Shown: positions 1 to 5,095, counted from the first letter of the stretch. The stretch is DNA of 5,095 nt from Alphaproteobacteria bacterium (GCA_028869725.1 JAGWRJ010000170.1:1-5095), one strand, 5' to 3'. Notes: a model not told the origin generated them from the sequence alone. Numbers and translations: made by a program.

Positions 1-2
1 AG

Positions 3-134
3 AATGGGTTCTATGATCGACCATTCGAAATCCGAAAGTTCGTAGCGGCGCTGGTGCATCAGGGCTCCTCCATCCAGGAGCTTGAATCACTGTTCGCTAC
101 GGATGGGAATGCCTTTTATGAGTTTGTGACCTAG
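3..134 (+). CDS. C-terminal fragment of an unrecognised protein (5' end outside window)
   Basis: An open frame enters from the left edge and ends at TAG 132-134, leaving 43 residues. The readable part includes FYDRPFEIRKFVAALV and ends NAFYEFVT. It looks like an ordinary soluble C-terminus: an amphipathic helix with charged residues, then an aromatic-rich tail, with no membrane segment or signal. The other two forward frames stop within the first 45 bases, and codon use resembles the other genes here. An intrinsic terminator about 70 bases downstream fits this being the last gene of a rightward unit. I do not recognise the family. The tail faintly recalls the ends of some amidohydrolase-type enzymes, but that is too weak to name it. 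Confidence 0.45.
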   Translation, partial: NGFYDRPFEIRKFVAALVHQGSSIQELESLFATDGNAFYEFVT

Positions 135-204
135 ACCCCGGTCGTGGTTTTGAAAATGCACATGATCCGCATCCTTTCCCGGATGGGCTGATCTTGGCGT
201 CATA

Positions 205-243
205 CCTGCCGCCGTCGGGATCTCCCGGCGGTCGGGCATTTTT
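205..243 (+). terminator. Intrinsic (rho-independent) terminator for the leftmost gene
   Basis: A GC-rich hairpin pairs 205-214 (CCTGCCGCCG) with 226-236, with one bulged T at 232, one G-T wobble and an 11-base loop. It is followed almost directly by TTTTT at 239-243. The T-run lies on the + strand side only, so it should stop rightward transcription from the gene ending at 134. The reverse-strand side has no T-run, so it is not a good terminator for the leftward ArsR gene that ends at 248. The hairpin could still protect that transcript's 3' end. Confidence 0.65.
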
Positions 244-247
244 ACCC

Positions 248-568
248 TTATCCGGAAGGGCGCGCAGTGACCCCGCTGACTGCAGAACGCGATGTGTGCC
301 AATGCTGGTCCAGCCACTCGCGCATGATGCCGATACCGCTTGGATCAATCCTATAGATGCGGCGCGTACCTTGAACGCAGTCGCAGACAAGTCCGGCGTC
401 CTTCAGCACCCGCAGATGTTGCGATACCGCCGGTCTGCTCACGGGAAGGCCGCGGGCGAGCTCGCATACTGGTGCGGGCCTCGTTCCCAGACACTCAAAG
501 ATCTTGCGCCGCGTCGGATCGGCCAGTGCGGCAAGAATTTTGCCTGCGCACTCGGATTGGTAAGTCAT
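248..568 (-). CDS. ArsR-family winged-helix transcriptional repressor
   Basis: The 106-residue protein is a typical single-domain winged helix-turn-helix regulator. ALADPTRRKIFECL (14-27) is the family's opening helix, CELARGLPVSRPAVSQHL (35-52) covers the helix-turn-helix with its recognition helix, and GTRRIYRIDP (67-76) is the wing. The tail (77-106) holds a short helix with REWLDQHW. The sequence is closest to the ArsR branch often paired with SRPBCC/AHSA1-type proteins, but no such partner is in the window. Five cysteines are present (7, 26, 35, 62, 64). Cys35 falls near the metal-binding ELCVCDL position of classical ArsR, but the full motif is absent, so the inducer is unknown. I chose ATG 568. 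A TTG at 595 would add nine residues encoded entirely by the operator-like repeat. No Shine-Dalgarno precedes 568, so the mRNA may be leaderless. It is transcribed divergently from ggt, which it may regulate. Confidence 0.9.
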   Translation of the reverse strand: MTYQSECAGKILAALADPTRRKIFECLGTRPAPVCELARGLPVSRPAVSQHLRVLKDAGLVCDCVQGTRRIYRIDPSGIGIMREWLDQHWHTSRSAVSGVTARPSG

Positions 569-595
569 TACTAACCGTAAGTAATGACTTACCAA
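557..595. promoter_or_regulatory. Perfect 16-bp inverted repeat, probable ArsR operator
   Basis: TTGGTAAGTCATTACT (557-572) and its exact reverse complement (580-595) flank a 7-base spacer. The element is AT-rich within GC-rich surroundings. It contains the ArsR-type gene's ATG (566-568) in one arm and that gene's -10-like hexamer in the spacer. This is seen directly. That it is the binding site of the adjacent repressor is an inference from position and symmetry: ArsR proteins are dimers that bind such dyads over promoters. A dimer bound here would block the leftward promoter completely and could also affect rightward transcription into ggt, whose ATG lies 77 bases beyond. Confidence 0.8.
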
Positions 596-603
596 CGTGT
601 CAA
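574..603 (-). promoter_or_regulatory. Probable sigma-70-type promoter of the ArsR gene
   Basis: On the reverse strand a consensus -35 box, TTGACA (603-598), is followed after 18 bases by TACGGT (579-574). TACGGT keeps the three most conserved -10 positions (T1, A2, T6). Five bases then separate it from the ATG at 568, so transcription would begin at or next to the start codon and give a leaderless mRNA. The absence of any purine-rich ribosome site supports this. The -10 call is moderate because the hexamer is otherwise non-consensus. Confidence 0.5.
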
Positions 604-672
604 GAAGTTTAAAGCTGTCGGCGCGCGCACTCTGGGTTAGCGTCGCGCGAGCAGTCCATTTTGCGAGTCACC

Positions 673-2427
673 ATGTCCCGAATTGCTGTCTTGTTGAGTG
701 CCGCATTTCTGGCTGCGGCCGGCGCATCCGCCGCTGCCGTGGCCGGTCAAGCAACTGTGTTTGATCAGGTCGGAGCGATCACCTCCCGCACCGCGCTGGC
801 TGCCGACCGCCCGGTGGAGGCACGGCATGCCATGGTCGTGACCGCCCAGCACTATGCCACGGAGGCGGGACTCGAGATCCTGAAGAAGGGGGGTAACGCC
901 ATCGATGCCGCGGTCGCGGTAGGCTATGCCCTTGCGGTCGTGGATCCGTGCTGCGGCAATCTCGGCGGCGGCGGCTTTATGACCGTTCATCTCGCCAGTG
1001 GGCGGAACCTGTTTCTGGATTTCCGTGAAAAGGCGCCACTTAAAGCGACACCCACATTGTATCAGGATGCCCAGGGCAATGTGGTTCCAGGCCTCAGCAC
1101 CAAGTCCTGGCTGTCGATCGGCGTCCCCGGTACCGTCATGGGGCTCAATGAAGCTCTGGCACGCTACGGCACCATGAGCCGGGCCGAGGTGATGGCACCG
1201 GCGATCCGCCTGGCGCGGGAGGGCTTCAGGCTTTCGCCCGCGGACGTAAAACGCCTCGAAAGCCATACCGCGGTCTTTGCCAAAGAACCGAATGTGGCTG
1301 CAATTTTTCTAAATCACGGCAAACCCTACAGGGTCGGCGAGGTACTCAAGCAGCCGCAGCTGGCCCATACGCTTGAGCTGATCGCCAAGGATGGTGATGC
1401 GGTGTATTACAAGGGACCGATCGCGCATGCGATCGTGGCCGCCAGCAAGACACATGGTGGTATTCTCAGTCTGCGGGACTTCGCGGATTACACGGTGAAC
1501 TGGGAGAAGCCCGTAAGCTGCGACTACCGGGGCTATACGATCGAGTCGGCGCCACCACCGAGCTCTGGTGGCACCACGATGTGCGAGATCCTGCAGATCA
1601 TCAAACCCTATCCATTTTCCAAGTGGGGCTATGCGTCGGTCAAGGCGACTCACTACCTCGTGGAAGCGGAACGGCGTGCCTTCGCGGACCGCAATTCTGA
1701 GCTGGGTGATCCTGCCTTCGTGCACAATCCGGTTGCCGAGCTCATTTCGCCTGCACATGCTGCGAAACTGAGAGCCAGCATAAAGCCGGACGCAGCCACG
1801 CCATCCTCCGCGATCAAGGGGGGCAGGGGGCCGGATGAAGGTACGCACACCACGCATTTCTCGGTGGTCGATGCCAAAGGGAATGCGGTGTCTACGACCT
1901 ACACACTGAATTTTCTGTTCGGCAACGGCAAGATCGCAGGAGATACCGGATTTTTCCTGAACGACGAGATGGACGATTTTACCTCTAAACCCGGCGTACC
2001 CAACGGCTACGGGCTGGTGCAGGGCAAGGCCAATGAGATCGAACCTGGCAAGAGACCCTTGAGTTCGATGACGCCAACAATCGTTCTGCATAATGGCCAT
2101 CTCTTCATGGTCACCGGAAGTCCGGGGGGGTCGACCATCATTTCGACTGTGCTGGAAAGTATTCTCAACGTGATCGACTTCCACATGAACATGAAACAGG
2201 CGGTCGATGCCCCGCGGGTGCATCAGCAGTGGCTGCCGGACGTCGTCTTCGTGGAGCCCGGTTATCTGACTGCAGCCACGCGTCCGGTCCTCAACAAGAT
2301 GGGGTATCGTTTCCGCGTCGTGCCCTCGATCGGGGCCGATGAGGCGATCCTCAGGTCGCCGCGCACGGGTTTGCTTGAAGGCGCCAATGATGCGCGCCGT
2401 CGGACAGGTCTTGCGGCAGGGTATTGA
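673..2427 (+). CDS. ggt: Gamma-glutamyltransferase / glutathione hydrolase precursor
   Basis: This Ntn-hydrolase moves or hydrolyses the gamma-glutamyl group of glutathione and related compounds, normally in the periplasm. The 584-residue precursor is close to E. coli Ggt (580). Residues 1-24 form a signal peptide: Arg3, a hydrophobic core and a likely AVA cleavage site. Thr393 in TTHFSVVD is the autoprocessing and catalytic nucleophile and starts a small subunit of about 192 residues. Other active-site residues are visible: Arg118 in DFREKAP, Asn413, Asp435 in the MDDF motif, Ser464-Ser465 in RPLSSM, and Gly485-Gly486 in GSPGGS. The lid-loop segment PGVPNGYGL with Tyr446 is present, as in the E. 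coli enzyme, so it looks fully functional. ATG 673 is chosen over TTG 661 because it begins a clean signal peptide; the ribosome site is weak. It lies divergent to the ArsR gene. A 65-base gap without a terminator leads to the hydratase gene, so the two may be cotranscribed. Confidence 0.97.
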   Translation: MSRIAVLLSAAFLAAAGASAAAVAGQATVFDQVGAITSRTALAADRPVEARHAMVVTAQHYATEAGLEILKKGGNAIDAAVAVGYALAVVDPCCGNLGGGGFMTVHLASGRNLFLDFREKAPLKATPTLYQDAQGNVVPGLSTKSWLSIGVPGTVMGLNEALARYGTMSRAEVMAPAIRLAREGFRLSPADVKRLESHTAVFAKEPNVAAIFLNHGKPYRVGEVLKQPQLAHTLELIAKDGDAVYYKGPIAHAIVAASKTHGGILSLRDFADYTVNWEKPVSCDYRGYTIESAPPPSSGGTTMCEILQIIKPYPFSKWGYASVKATHYLVEAERRAFADRNSELGDPAFVHNPVAELISPAHAAKLRASIKPDAATPSSAIKGGRGPDEGTHTTHFSVVDAKGNAVSTTYTLNFLFGNGKIAGDTGFFLNDEMDDFTSKPGVPNGYGLVQGKANEIEPGKRPLSSMTPTIVLHNGHLFMVTGSPGGSTIISTVLESILNVIDFHMNMKQAVDAPRVHQQWLPDVVFVEPGYLTAATRPVLNKMGYRFRVVPSIGADEAILRSPRTGLLEGANDARRRTGLAAGY

Positions 2428-2481
2428 ACGGACTTGAAGCCTGCATCTGGCTGGGAGACAGTCGCGCAAGGAAAATCGTGT

Positions 2482-2485
2482 GGAG
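2482..2485 (+). promoter_or_regulatory. Ribosome binding site fixing the hydratase start
   Basis: GGAG lies seven bases before ATG 2493. It favours that start over the TTG at 2424, which overlaps the ggt stop and would add 23 residues unlike the family's N-terminus. Confidence 0.75.
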
Positions 2486-2492
2486 ATGTTGT

Positions 2493-3350
2493 ATGGCGAT
2501 CAAATATGACGAACTGATGCAGACGAGTGTCCGCGGACTTAAAGCTTCCTATGGCGACCGTGAGACTATGCTCTATGCCCTGGGGATCGGGTTTGGCCGC
2601 GATCCCCTGAACGAAGCAGAACTGCCCTTCGTATACGAGAATGGTTTGAAGGCAGTTCCGACCATGGCGACTGTCATCGGCTGGGGTGCCAGCGGCGTAA
2701 TGAGCAAGTCGGGCATCAACTATCTTATGGTAGTCCACGGCGAGCAGAGGCTGACGCTGCACAAGCCGCTTCCCACCACGGCGGATGTCGAGATGGACGA
2801 GCGTGTGGTCGGTATCTGGGATAAGGGCGAAGGCAAAGGTGCGATTTTGGTCACCGAGCGCAGCATACGTCAGGCGGGTAGTGCAGAGCCCCTCTGCACC
2901 CTCATGTCCACGATATTTGCGCGTGGCGATGGCGGCTTTGGCGGTCCCAAGGATGGAGCTCCGTCTCCGCATGCCCTTCCCGAACGGGCGCCGGATGTGG
3001 TGCACGCTTGTGACACAAGGGCAGACCAGGCCCTGCTGTATGCGCTCTCAGGTGATCGCAATCCGCTTCACCGCGATCCCCAATTTGCCAAAATGGCCGG
3101 CTTCCCGCGTCCGATCCTGCATGGACTTTGCACCTATGGCACGGCCTGCAGGGCAGTGCTGTCGGCCATCTGCAACTACGATGCGGCTAAAATAACAGGC
3201 TTTGACGTGCGCTTCTCGGCTCCAGTATTTCCTGGCGAAACCATCGTCACTGAAATGTGGCGGGATGGCGCAGTGATCTCCTTCCGCGCAAAGGTGAAGG
3301 AACGTGACGTCGTCGTCCTCAATAATGGCAAATGCACGCTTGGAAGTTGA
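2493..3350 (+). CDS. MaoC-family (R)-specific 2-enoyl-CoA hydratase (hydratase-2 type)
   Basis: The 285-residue protein has the two-hot-dog layout of hydratase 2, the enzyme that adds water to trans-2-enoyl-CoA to give (R)-3-hydroxyacyl-CoA. The N-terminal hot-dog half (about 1-145) lacks the catalytic motif, as expected. The C-terminal half (about 165-285) carries LSGDRNPLHRDP followed by GFPRPILHGL. Asp188 and His193 match the catalytic Asp/His pair of eukaryotic hydratase 2, which is also spaced by five, and Asn190 sits between them. There is no signal peptide, so it is cytoplasmic. Homologues act in fatty-acid, sterol or bile-acid side-chain beta-oxidation or supply polyhydroxyalkanoate precursors. 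Nothing here fixes the chain type, and no other beta-oxidation genes are in the window. Its 3' end overlaps the methyltransferase gene, suggesting translational coupling. A dehydratase acting on another CoA ester is possible. Confidence 0.93.
   Translation: MAIKYDELMQTSVRGLKASYGDRETMLYALGIGFGRDPLNEAELPFVYENGLKAVPTMATVIGWGASGVMSKSGINYLMVVHGEQRLTLHKPLPTTADVEMDERVVGIWDKGEGKGAILVTERSIRQAGSAEPLCTLMSTIFARGDGGFGGPKDGAPSPHALPERAPDVVHACDTRADQALLYALSGDRNPLHRDPQFAKMAGFPRPILHGLCTYGTACRAVLSAICNYDAAKITGFDVRFSAPVFPGETIVTEMWRDGAVISFRAKVKERDVVVLNNGKCTLGS
3292..3297 (+). promoter_or_regulatory. Probable ribosome binding site inside the hydratase gene
   Basis: AGGTGA can pair with six bases of the usual anti-Shine-Dalgarno sequence and lies six bases before GTG 3304. 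The alternative ATG at 3325 has no such motif upstream, so this site supports the GTG start. The call is moderate because the motif lies in coding sequence. Confidence 0.4.
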
Positions 3351-4422
3351 CGAAGAGCCACTTTCCCGGGCCGAAGGTCTTTTGGCCGAAGGACGCTTTG
3401 CCGAAGTCCGAGACGCGCTGACCACGCTCCTGGCAGAAGGCCGTAGCGGGCTGATGACGCGAATGCTGCTGGCGCGGGCCCTACTCGGCATGGGCGAGCG
3501 TGAAAAGGCGTTGGAAATGGCCAAAGATACCGCGCAGATATATCCTGGCATCGCTGCGGCAGCGTTGTCCCTGGGCGAGACATTGCTTGCCGCGGGTAAG
3601 CTTCCTCTGGCCATCGCCGAATTCCAGCGGGCTCTGCGCAGTGATCCAGACCTTGTGCAGGCCAGATTTTTGCTTGGCTGTGCCTGGCTCGAGGCTGGCG
3701 AAGCCGAGCGGGCCCTGTCGGAATTTGCGCGTTTGCAGGCGTATGAGCCAGCTGATCTGCTCGCTCAAAAAGTCGGCGAAGCACAGACCATGCGTCAGGC
3801 GCCCCGGGCCAGTGCGCGCTACGTGCAGCACCTGTTCGATCAGTTCAGCAGTGACTACGACGCCCGCATGCTGGGGTCACTTGCTTATCGCGGCCCTTCC
3901 ATCCTGCGCGAGCTTTTTGCGCTGGTCGGTGCAGGGCGGGACGGCCTCGACATCCTCGACCTGGGGTGCGGCACAGGCCTTGCCGGTGCAGCGTTTGCGG
4001 ATGTGGCGGCCCGGCTCGATGGCATCGATCTTTCCCCCCAGATGATCGCGAAGGCTCGCGCGCGCGGTCTATACGCCGACCTGGCCGTCGCCGATATCGA
4101 GAGCTTTCTGGCTTCGGACGGGCGTACCTACGACCTCATTTTGGCCGCTGACACGCTGGTTTATCTGGGAGATCTGACGCCTACCCTTGTCGGTGTACGC
4201 GGTCGGCTCAAGCCGGGCGGCTTCTTCCTGTTCACGGTTGAGAAGGCTGAAGGAGATGGCTTTGAGCTTGGTCCCAAGCGGCGCTGGCGACATGCAGAGG
4301 ACTATTTGCGTGCCGCCGCTGCCGGCGCGGACCTTGATCTTGCCGGCCTGCTTGCGGCGAGCCCGCGTAACGAGGCCAACATGCCTGTCGACGGCTTCGC
4401 CGTGGCTCTGTGCCTGCGCTGA
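3304..4422 (+). CDS. TPR-repeat protein fused to class I SAM-dependent methyltransferase
   Basis: Residues 21-160 (372-residue form) form about four helical TPR-like repeats, for example ARALLGMGEREKALEMA and LGETLLAAGKLPLAIAEFQRAL, which usually bind protein partners. The linker YVQHLFDQFSSDYDARM (173-189) is typical of predicted methyltransferases with TPR repeats (COG4976 type). The methyltransferase fold follows: motif I ILDLGCGTGLAG (217-228), acidic Asp242 in GIDLS for the ribose of S-adenosylmethionine, DLILAADTLVYL (277-288), and the LKPGGFF turn (302-308). There is no signal peptide. The substrate is unknown; the TPR part suggests a protein target or a scaffold role. The start is uncertain: GTG 3304 has a plausible ribosome site, while ATG 3325 would give 365 residues. 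Either overlaps the hydratase gene in a different frame, by 47 or 26 bases, so the two are very likely cotranscribed. Confidence 0.88.
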   Translation: MTSSSSIMANARLEVDEEPLSRAEGLLAEGRFAEVRDALTTLLAEGRSGLMTRMLLARALLGMGEREKALEMAKDTAQIYPGIAAAALSLGETLLAAGKLPLAIAEFQRALRSDPDLVQARFLLGCAWLEAGEAERALSEFARLQAYEPADLLAQKVGEAQTMRQAPRASARYVQHLFDQFSSDYDARMLGSLAYRGPSILRELFALVGAGRDGLDILDLGCGTGLAGAAFADVAARLDGIDLSPQMIAKARARGLYADLAVADIESFLASDGRTYDLILAADTLVYLGDLTPTLVGVRGRLKPGGFFLFTVEKAEGDGFELGPKRRWRHAEDYLRAAAAGADLDLAGLLAASPRNEANMPVDGFAVALCLR

Positions 4423-4477
4423 AGCCATGGCCGGACGATCGGGGCTTTATTCTCGTGCAAACTATGTGCTTTGATCT

Positions 4478-4503
4478 GCCCCGTTGGGGCGCGGCGATCC
4501 GCG
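4478..4503 (+). other. Two adjacent short GC-rich hairpins before the exported-protein gene
   Basis: GCCCC-GTT-GGGGC (4478-4490) is followed directly by CGCGG-CGAT-CCGCG (4490-4503), each with a 5-bp stem; they share base 4490. No T-run follows, so this is not a standard terminator. It lies in the 107-base gap after the methyltransferase stop and could lower read-through or shape the leader of the next gene. Short stems of this kind are common by chance in GC-rich DNA, so the call is weak. I see no convincing promoter in this gap. Confidence 0.25.
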
Positions 4504-4519
4504 GCCATTCAAGGGCAAC

Positions 4520-4524
4520 AGGAG
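4520..4524 (+). promoter_or_regulatory. Strong ribosome binding site of the exported-protein gene
   Basis: AGGAG lies five bases before ATG 4530. This fixes the start at 4530 rather than upstream in-frame codons such as ATG 4410, and the protein then begins exactly with a signal peptide. It is the best ribosome site in the window. Confidence 0.85.
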
Positions 4525-4529
4525 AAAGA

Positions 4530-4916
4530 ATGGGTAGCTTGGTTAAAAAAACGGCTTTGGCAGCCGCATTTCTTGTCGGCGCGGCCGCGCCGGCGTTTGC
4601 CGCCACCTGCAGCGAGCCGGTGCCGCCAGTGATTGCGGTCAACGGCGCGACTGCAACCGTGCAGCAGATGAAGGACGCAATCTCCGATTTCAAGACGTAT
4701 CAGTCAGCTGCGGATGATTTTCAGAGCTGCATTAGCGCCGAAATCCAGAAGAAGCAGGAAGCAGCCAAAAAATCGGCAGATCATAAGCCGGTCGATCCGG
4801 CGATCCTGTCGGCGCTGAATTCGCGCACGGACGCCGTGCAGGCTGAGAAGGAAAAGCTCGGCGGTCAGCTCAATGCGCAGATCATGGCCTTTAAGCAGGC
4901 CCATCCTAGCAAGTAA
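4530..4916 (+). CDS. Small exported protein of unknown function with two cysteines
   Basis: The 128-residue precursor starts with a textbook Sec signal peptide: Lys6-Lys7, a hydrophobic core (8-20) and a PAFA cleavage site after Ala24. That leaves a mature protein of about 104 residues, probably periplasmic. It has two cysteines, Cys27 near the mature N-terminus and Cys67, which could form a disulfide. Cys27 is not in a lipobox, so it is not a lipoprotein. Between and after them the chain is mainly helical and rich in Lys, Glu, Gln and Ala (QQMKDAISDF, EIQKKQEAAKKS, QAEKEKLGGQL), with a PVDPAI break near 87-92. It ends KQAHPSK. I know of similar small unnamed exported proteins in alphaproteobacteria but no assigned function. 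It lies 107 bases after the methyltransferase gene and has its own strong ribosome site, so it may be transcribed separately. A hairpin follows the stop codon. Confidence 0.85.
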   Translation: MGSLVKKTALAAAFLVGAAAPAFAATCSEPVPPVIAVNGATATVQQMKDAISDFKTYQSAADDFQSCISAEIQKKQEAAKKSADHKPVDPAILSALNSRTDAVQAEKEKLGGQLNAQIMAFKQAHPSK

Positions 4917-4936
4917 GCCGCGATAGCTGGTGAATT

Positions 4937-4965
4937 AGGTCCGCATCATCTTATGGTGCGGACCT
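4937..4965 (+). terminator. Strong 12-bp hairpin after the exported-protein gene, possible terminator
   Basis: Bases 4937-4948 (AGGTCCGCATCA) pair with 4954-4965, with one T-G wobble and a 5-base loop. The structure starts 20 bases after the stop codon, where a terminator would be expected. Neither strand shows a T-run next to the stem, so it may be a weak or factor-assisted terminator, or an mRNA 3'-end stabiliser. It also separates the exported-protein gene from the regulator gene at the right edge. Confidence 0.45.
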
Positions 4966-4982
4966 GCCTACCGGCACTGCGA

Positions 4983-4999
4983 ATCAAGCTATGCTTGAT
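4983..4999. promoter_or_regulatory. 17-base palindrome at the TetR-type start, probable operator
   Basis: ATCAAGC and GCTTGAT form a perfect 7-bp dyad around TAT, ending two bases before ATG 5002. The + strand hexamer TATGCT (4990-4995) spans the centre and matches four of six -10 consensus positions, including T1, A2 and T6. It lies six bases before the ATG. I see no good -35 box. Size and symmetry fit a TetR-family operator; autorepression is an inference from position. Confidence 0.55.
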
Positions 5000-5001
5000 A
5001 A

Positions 5002-5095
5002 ATGGTAACCTCCAGCCCGACTGCTGCGTCTCGCAGGGAACGGCGTGCTCGCGCGCGCGAATCCGTCCGCGCGGCAATACTTGCGGCTGCGCGCC
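5002..5095 (+). CDS. N-terminal fragment of a probable TetR/AcrR-family regulator (runs off right edge)
   Basis: The frame opens at ATG 5002 and stays open to the edge, giving 31 codons. After a short polar lead (MVTSSPTAAS) comes an Arg-rich arm, RRERRARARESVRAAIL, leading into AAAR. This is the usual look of TetR-family proteins just before and into helix 1 of the DNA-binding domain, although the helix-turn-helix itself lies outside the window. The start is well fixed because TGA and TAA sit in frame directly upstream (4996-5001). There is no Shine-Dalgarno sequence, and a palindrome covering a -10-like hexamer lies just before the ATG, so the mRNA may be leaderless and self-repressed. The opposite strand is also open here but has weaker protein character. 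The family call is moderate because it rests on 31 residues. Confidence 0.62.
   Translation, partial: MVTSSPTAASRRERRARARESVRAAILAAAR

Noticed and set aside
170..185. CATCC/GGATG short hairpin before the terminator
   Set aside because: It has a five-pair stem, no T-run and no link to a gene start. The adjacent hairpin at 205-243 explains termination.
569..595. Upstream TTG start (595) for the ArsR gene
   Set aside because: The nine extra residues are encoded by the inverted repeat, the family starts near the ATG at 568, and no ribosome site precedes the TTG.
624..655. CGCGCG repeats that could pair across 16 bases between the ArsR gene and ggt
   Set aside because: The stem is only six pairs of a simple alternating GC sequence that is self-complementary anyway, with a large loop and no associated signal. 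It is likely by chance.
661..672. Upstream TTG start for ggt
   Set aside because: It adds four residues ahead of a clean signal peptide, with no better ribosome site than ATG 673.
1309..2469. Long reverse-strand open frame (386 codons) opposite ggt
   Set aside because: It is fully antisense to a gene with intact catalytic motifs, its translation is rich in Arg, His and Cys with no family features, and it has no start signals. It is a GC-rich shadow frame.
3176..3784. Reverse-strand open frame of 202 codons across the hydratase and methyltransferase genes
   Set aside because: It has low-complexity Arg/Pro-rich composition and no recognisable domain, and it crosses two well-supported forward genes.
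4446..4475. Possible promoter (TTTATT ... TTTGAT) ahead of the exported-protein gene
   Set aside because: The -35 match is poor and the -10 only partial. Such matches are expected by chance, so no promoter is annotated.
4989..5093. Reverse-strand frame entering from the right edge and stopping at 4989
   Set aside because: It could be the C-terminus of another gene, but the forward frame reads as a TetR N-terminus with a pinned start and an operator-like palindrome, which explains the region better.

Overview
The window is GC-rich DNA that looks like an alphaproteobacterial chromosome. Most third codon positions are G or C, genes are tightly packed, and the gene types (periplasmic gamma-glutamyltransferase, two-domain MaoC hydratase, TPR-methyltransferase fusion, small Cys-containing exported protein) fit that group. 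The genus cannot be assigned from the sequence, and the phylum call is an inference from style. There are no tRNA or rRNA genes, insertion sequences, phage genes or CRISPR arrays.

Layout, left to right. (1) At 3-134 is the 3' end of an unrecognised gene, followed by a good intrinsic terminator at 205-243. (2) A divergent pair follows. An ArsR-type repressor reads leftward from 568, and a complete, apparently active gamma-glutamyltransferase (ggt, 673-2427) reads rightward. Between them is a perfect 16-bp inverted repeat (557-595) that overlaps the repressor's start codon and probable promoter. (3) Downstream of ggt, in the same direction, are a two-hot-dog MaoC-type enoyl-CoA hydratase (2493-3350) and a TPR plus SAM-methyltransferase protein (3304-4422) that overlaps the hydratase gene. 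(4) After 107 bases comes a small exported protein of unknown function (4530-4916), closed by a strong 12-bp hairpin. (5) The right edge holds the first 31 codons of a probable TetR-family regulator (from 5002), directly preceded by a 17-base palindrome.

How the parts may work together. Ggt should act on glutathione and other gamma-glutamyl compounds in the periplasm. The hydratase and methyltransferase act in the cytoplasm and look translationally coupled, but their substrates cannot be read from sequence. The ArsR protein probably represses itself and could also control ggt from the shared intergenic region. The clearest unusual pattern is that both regulator genes lack a Shine-Dalgarno sequence. 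Each has a -10-like hexamer 5-6 bases before its ATG, and that hexamer sits at the centre of a perfect palindrome. This suggests two leaderless, self-repressing regulators. I see no clear evidence of a wholly new multi-gene system.
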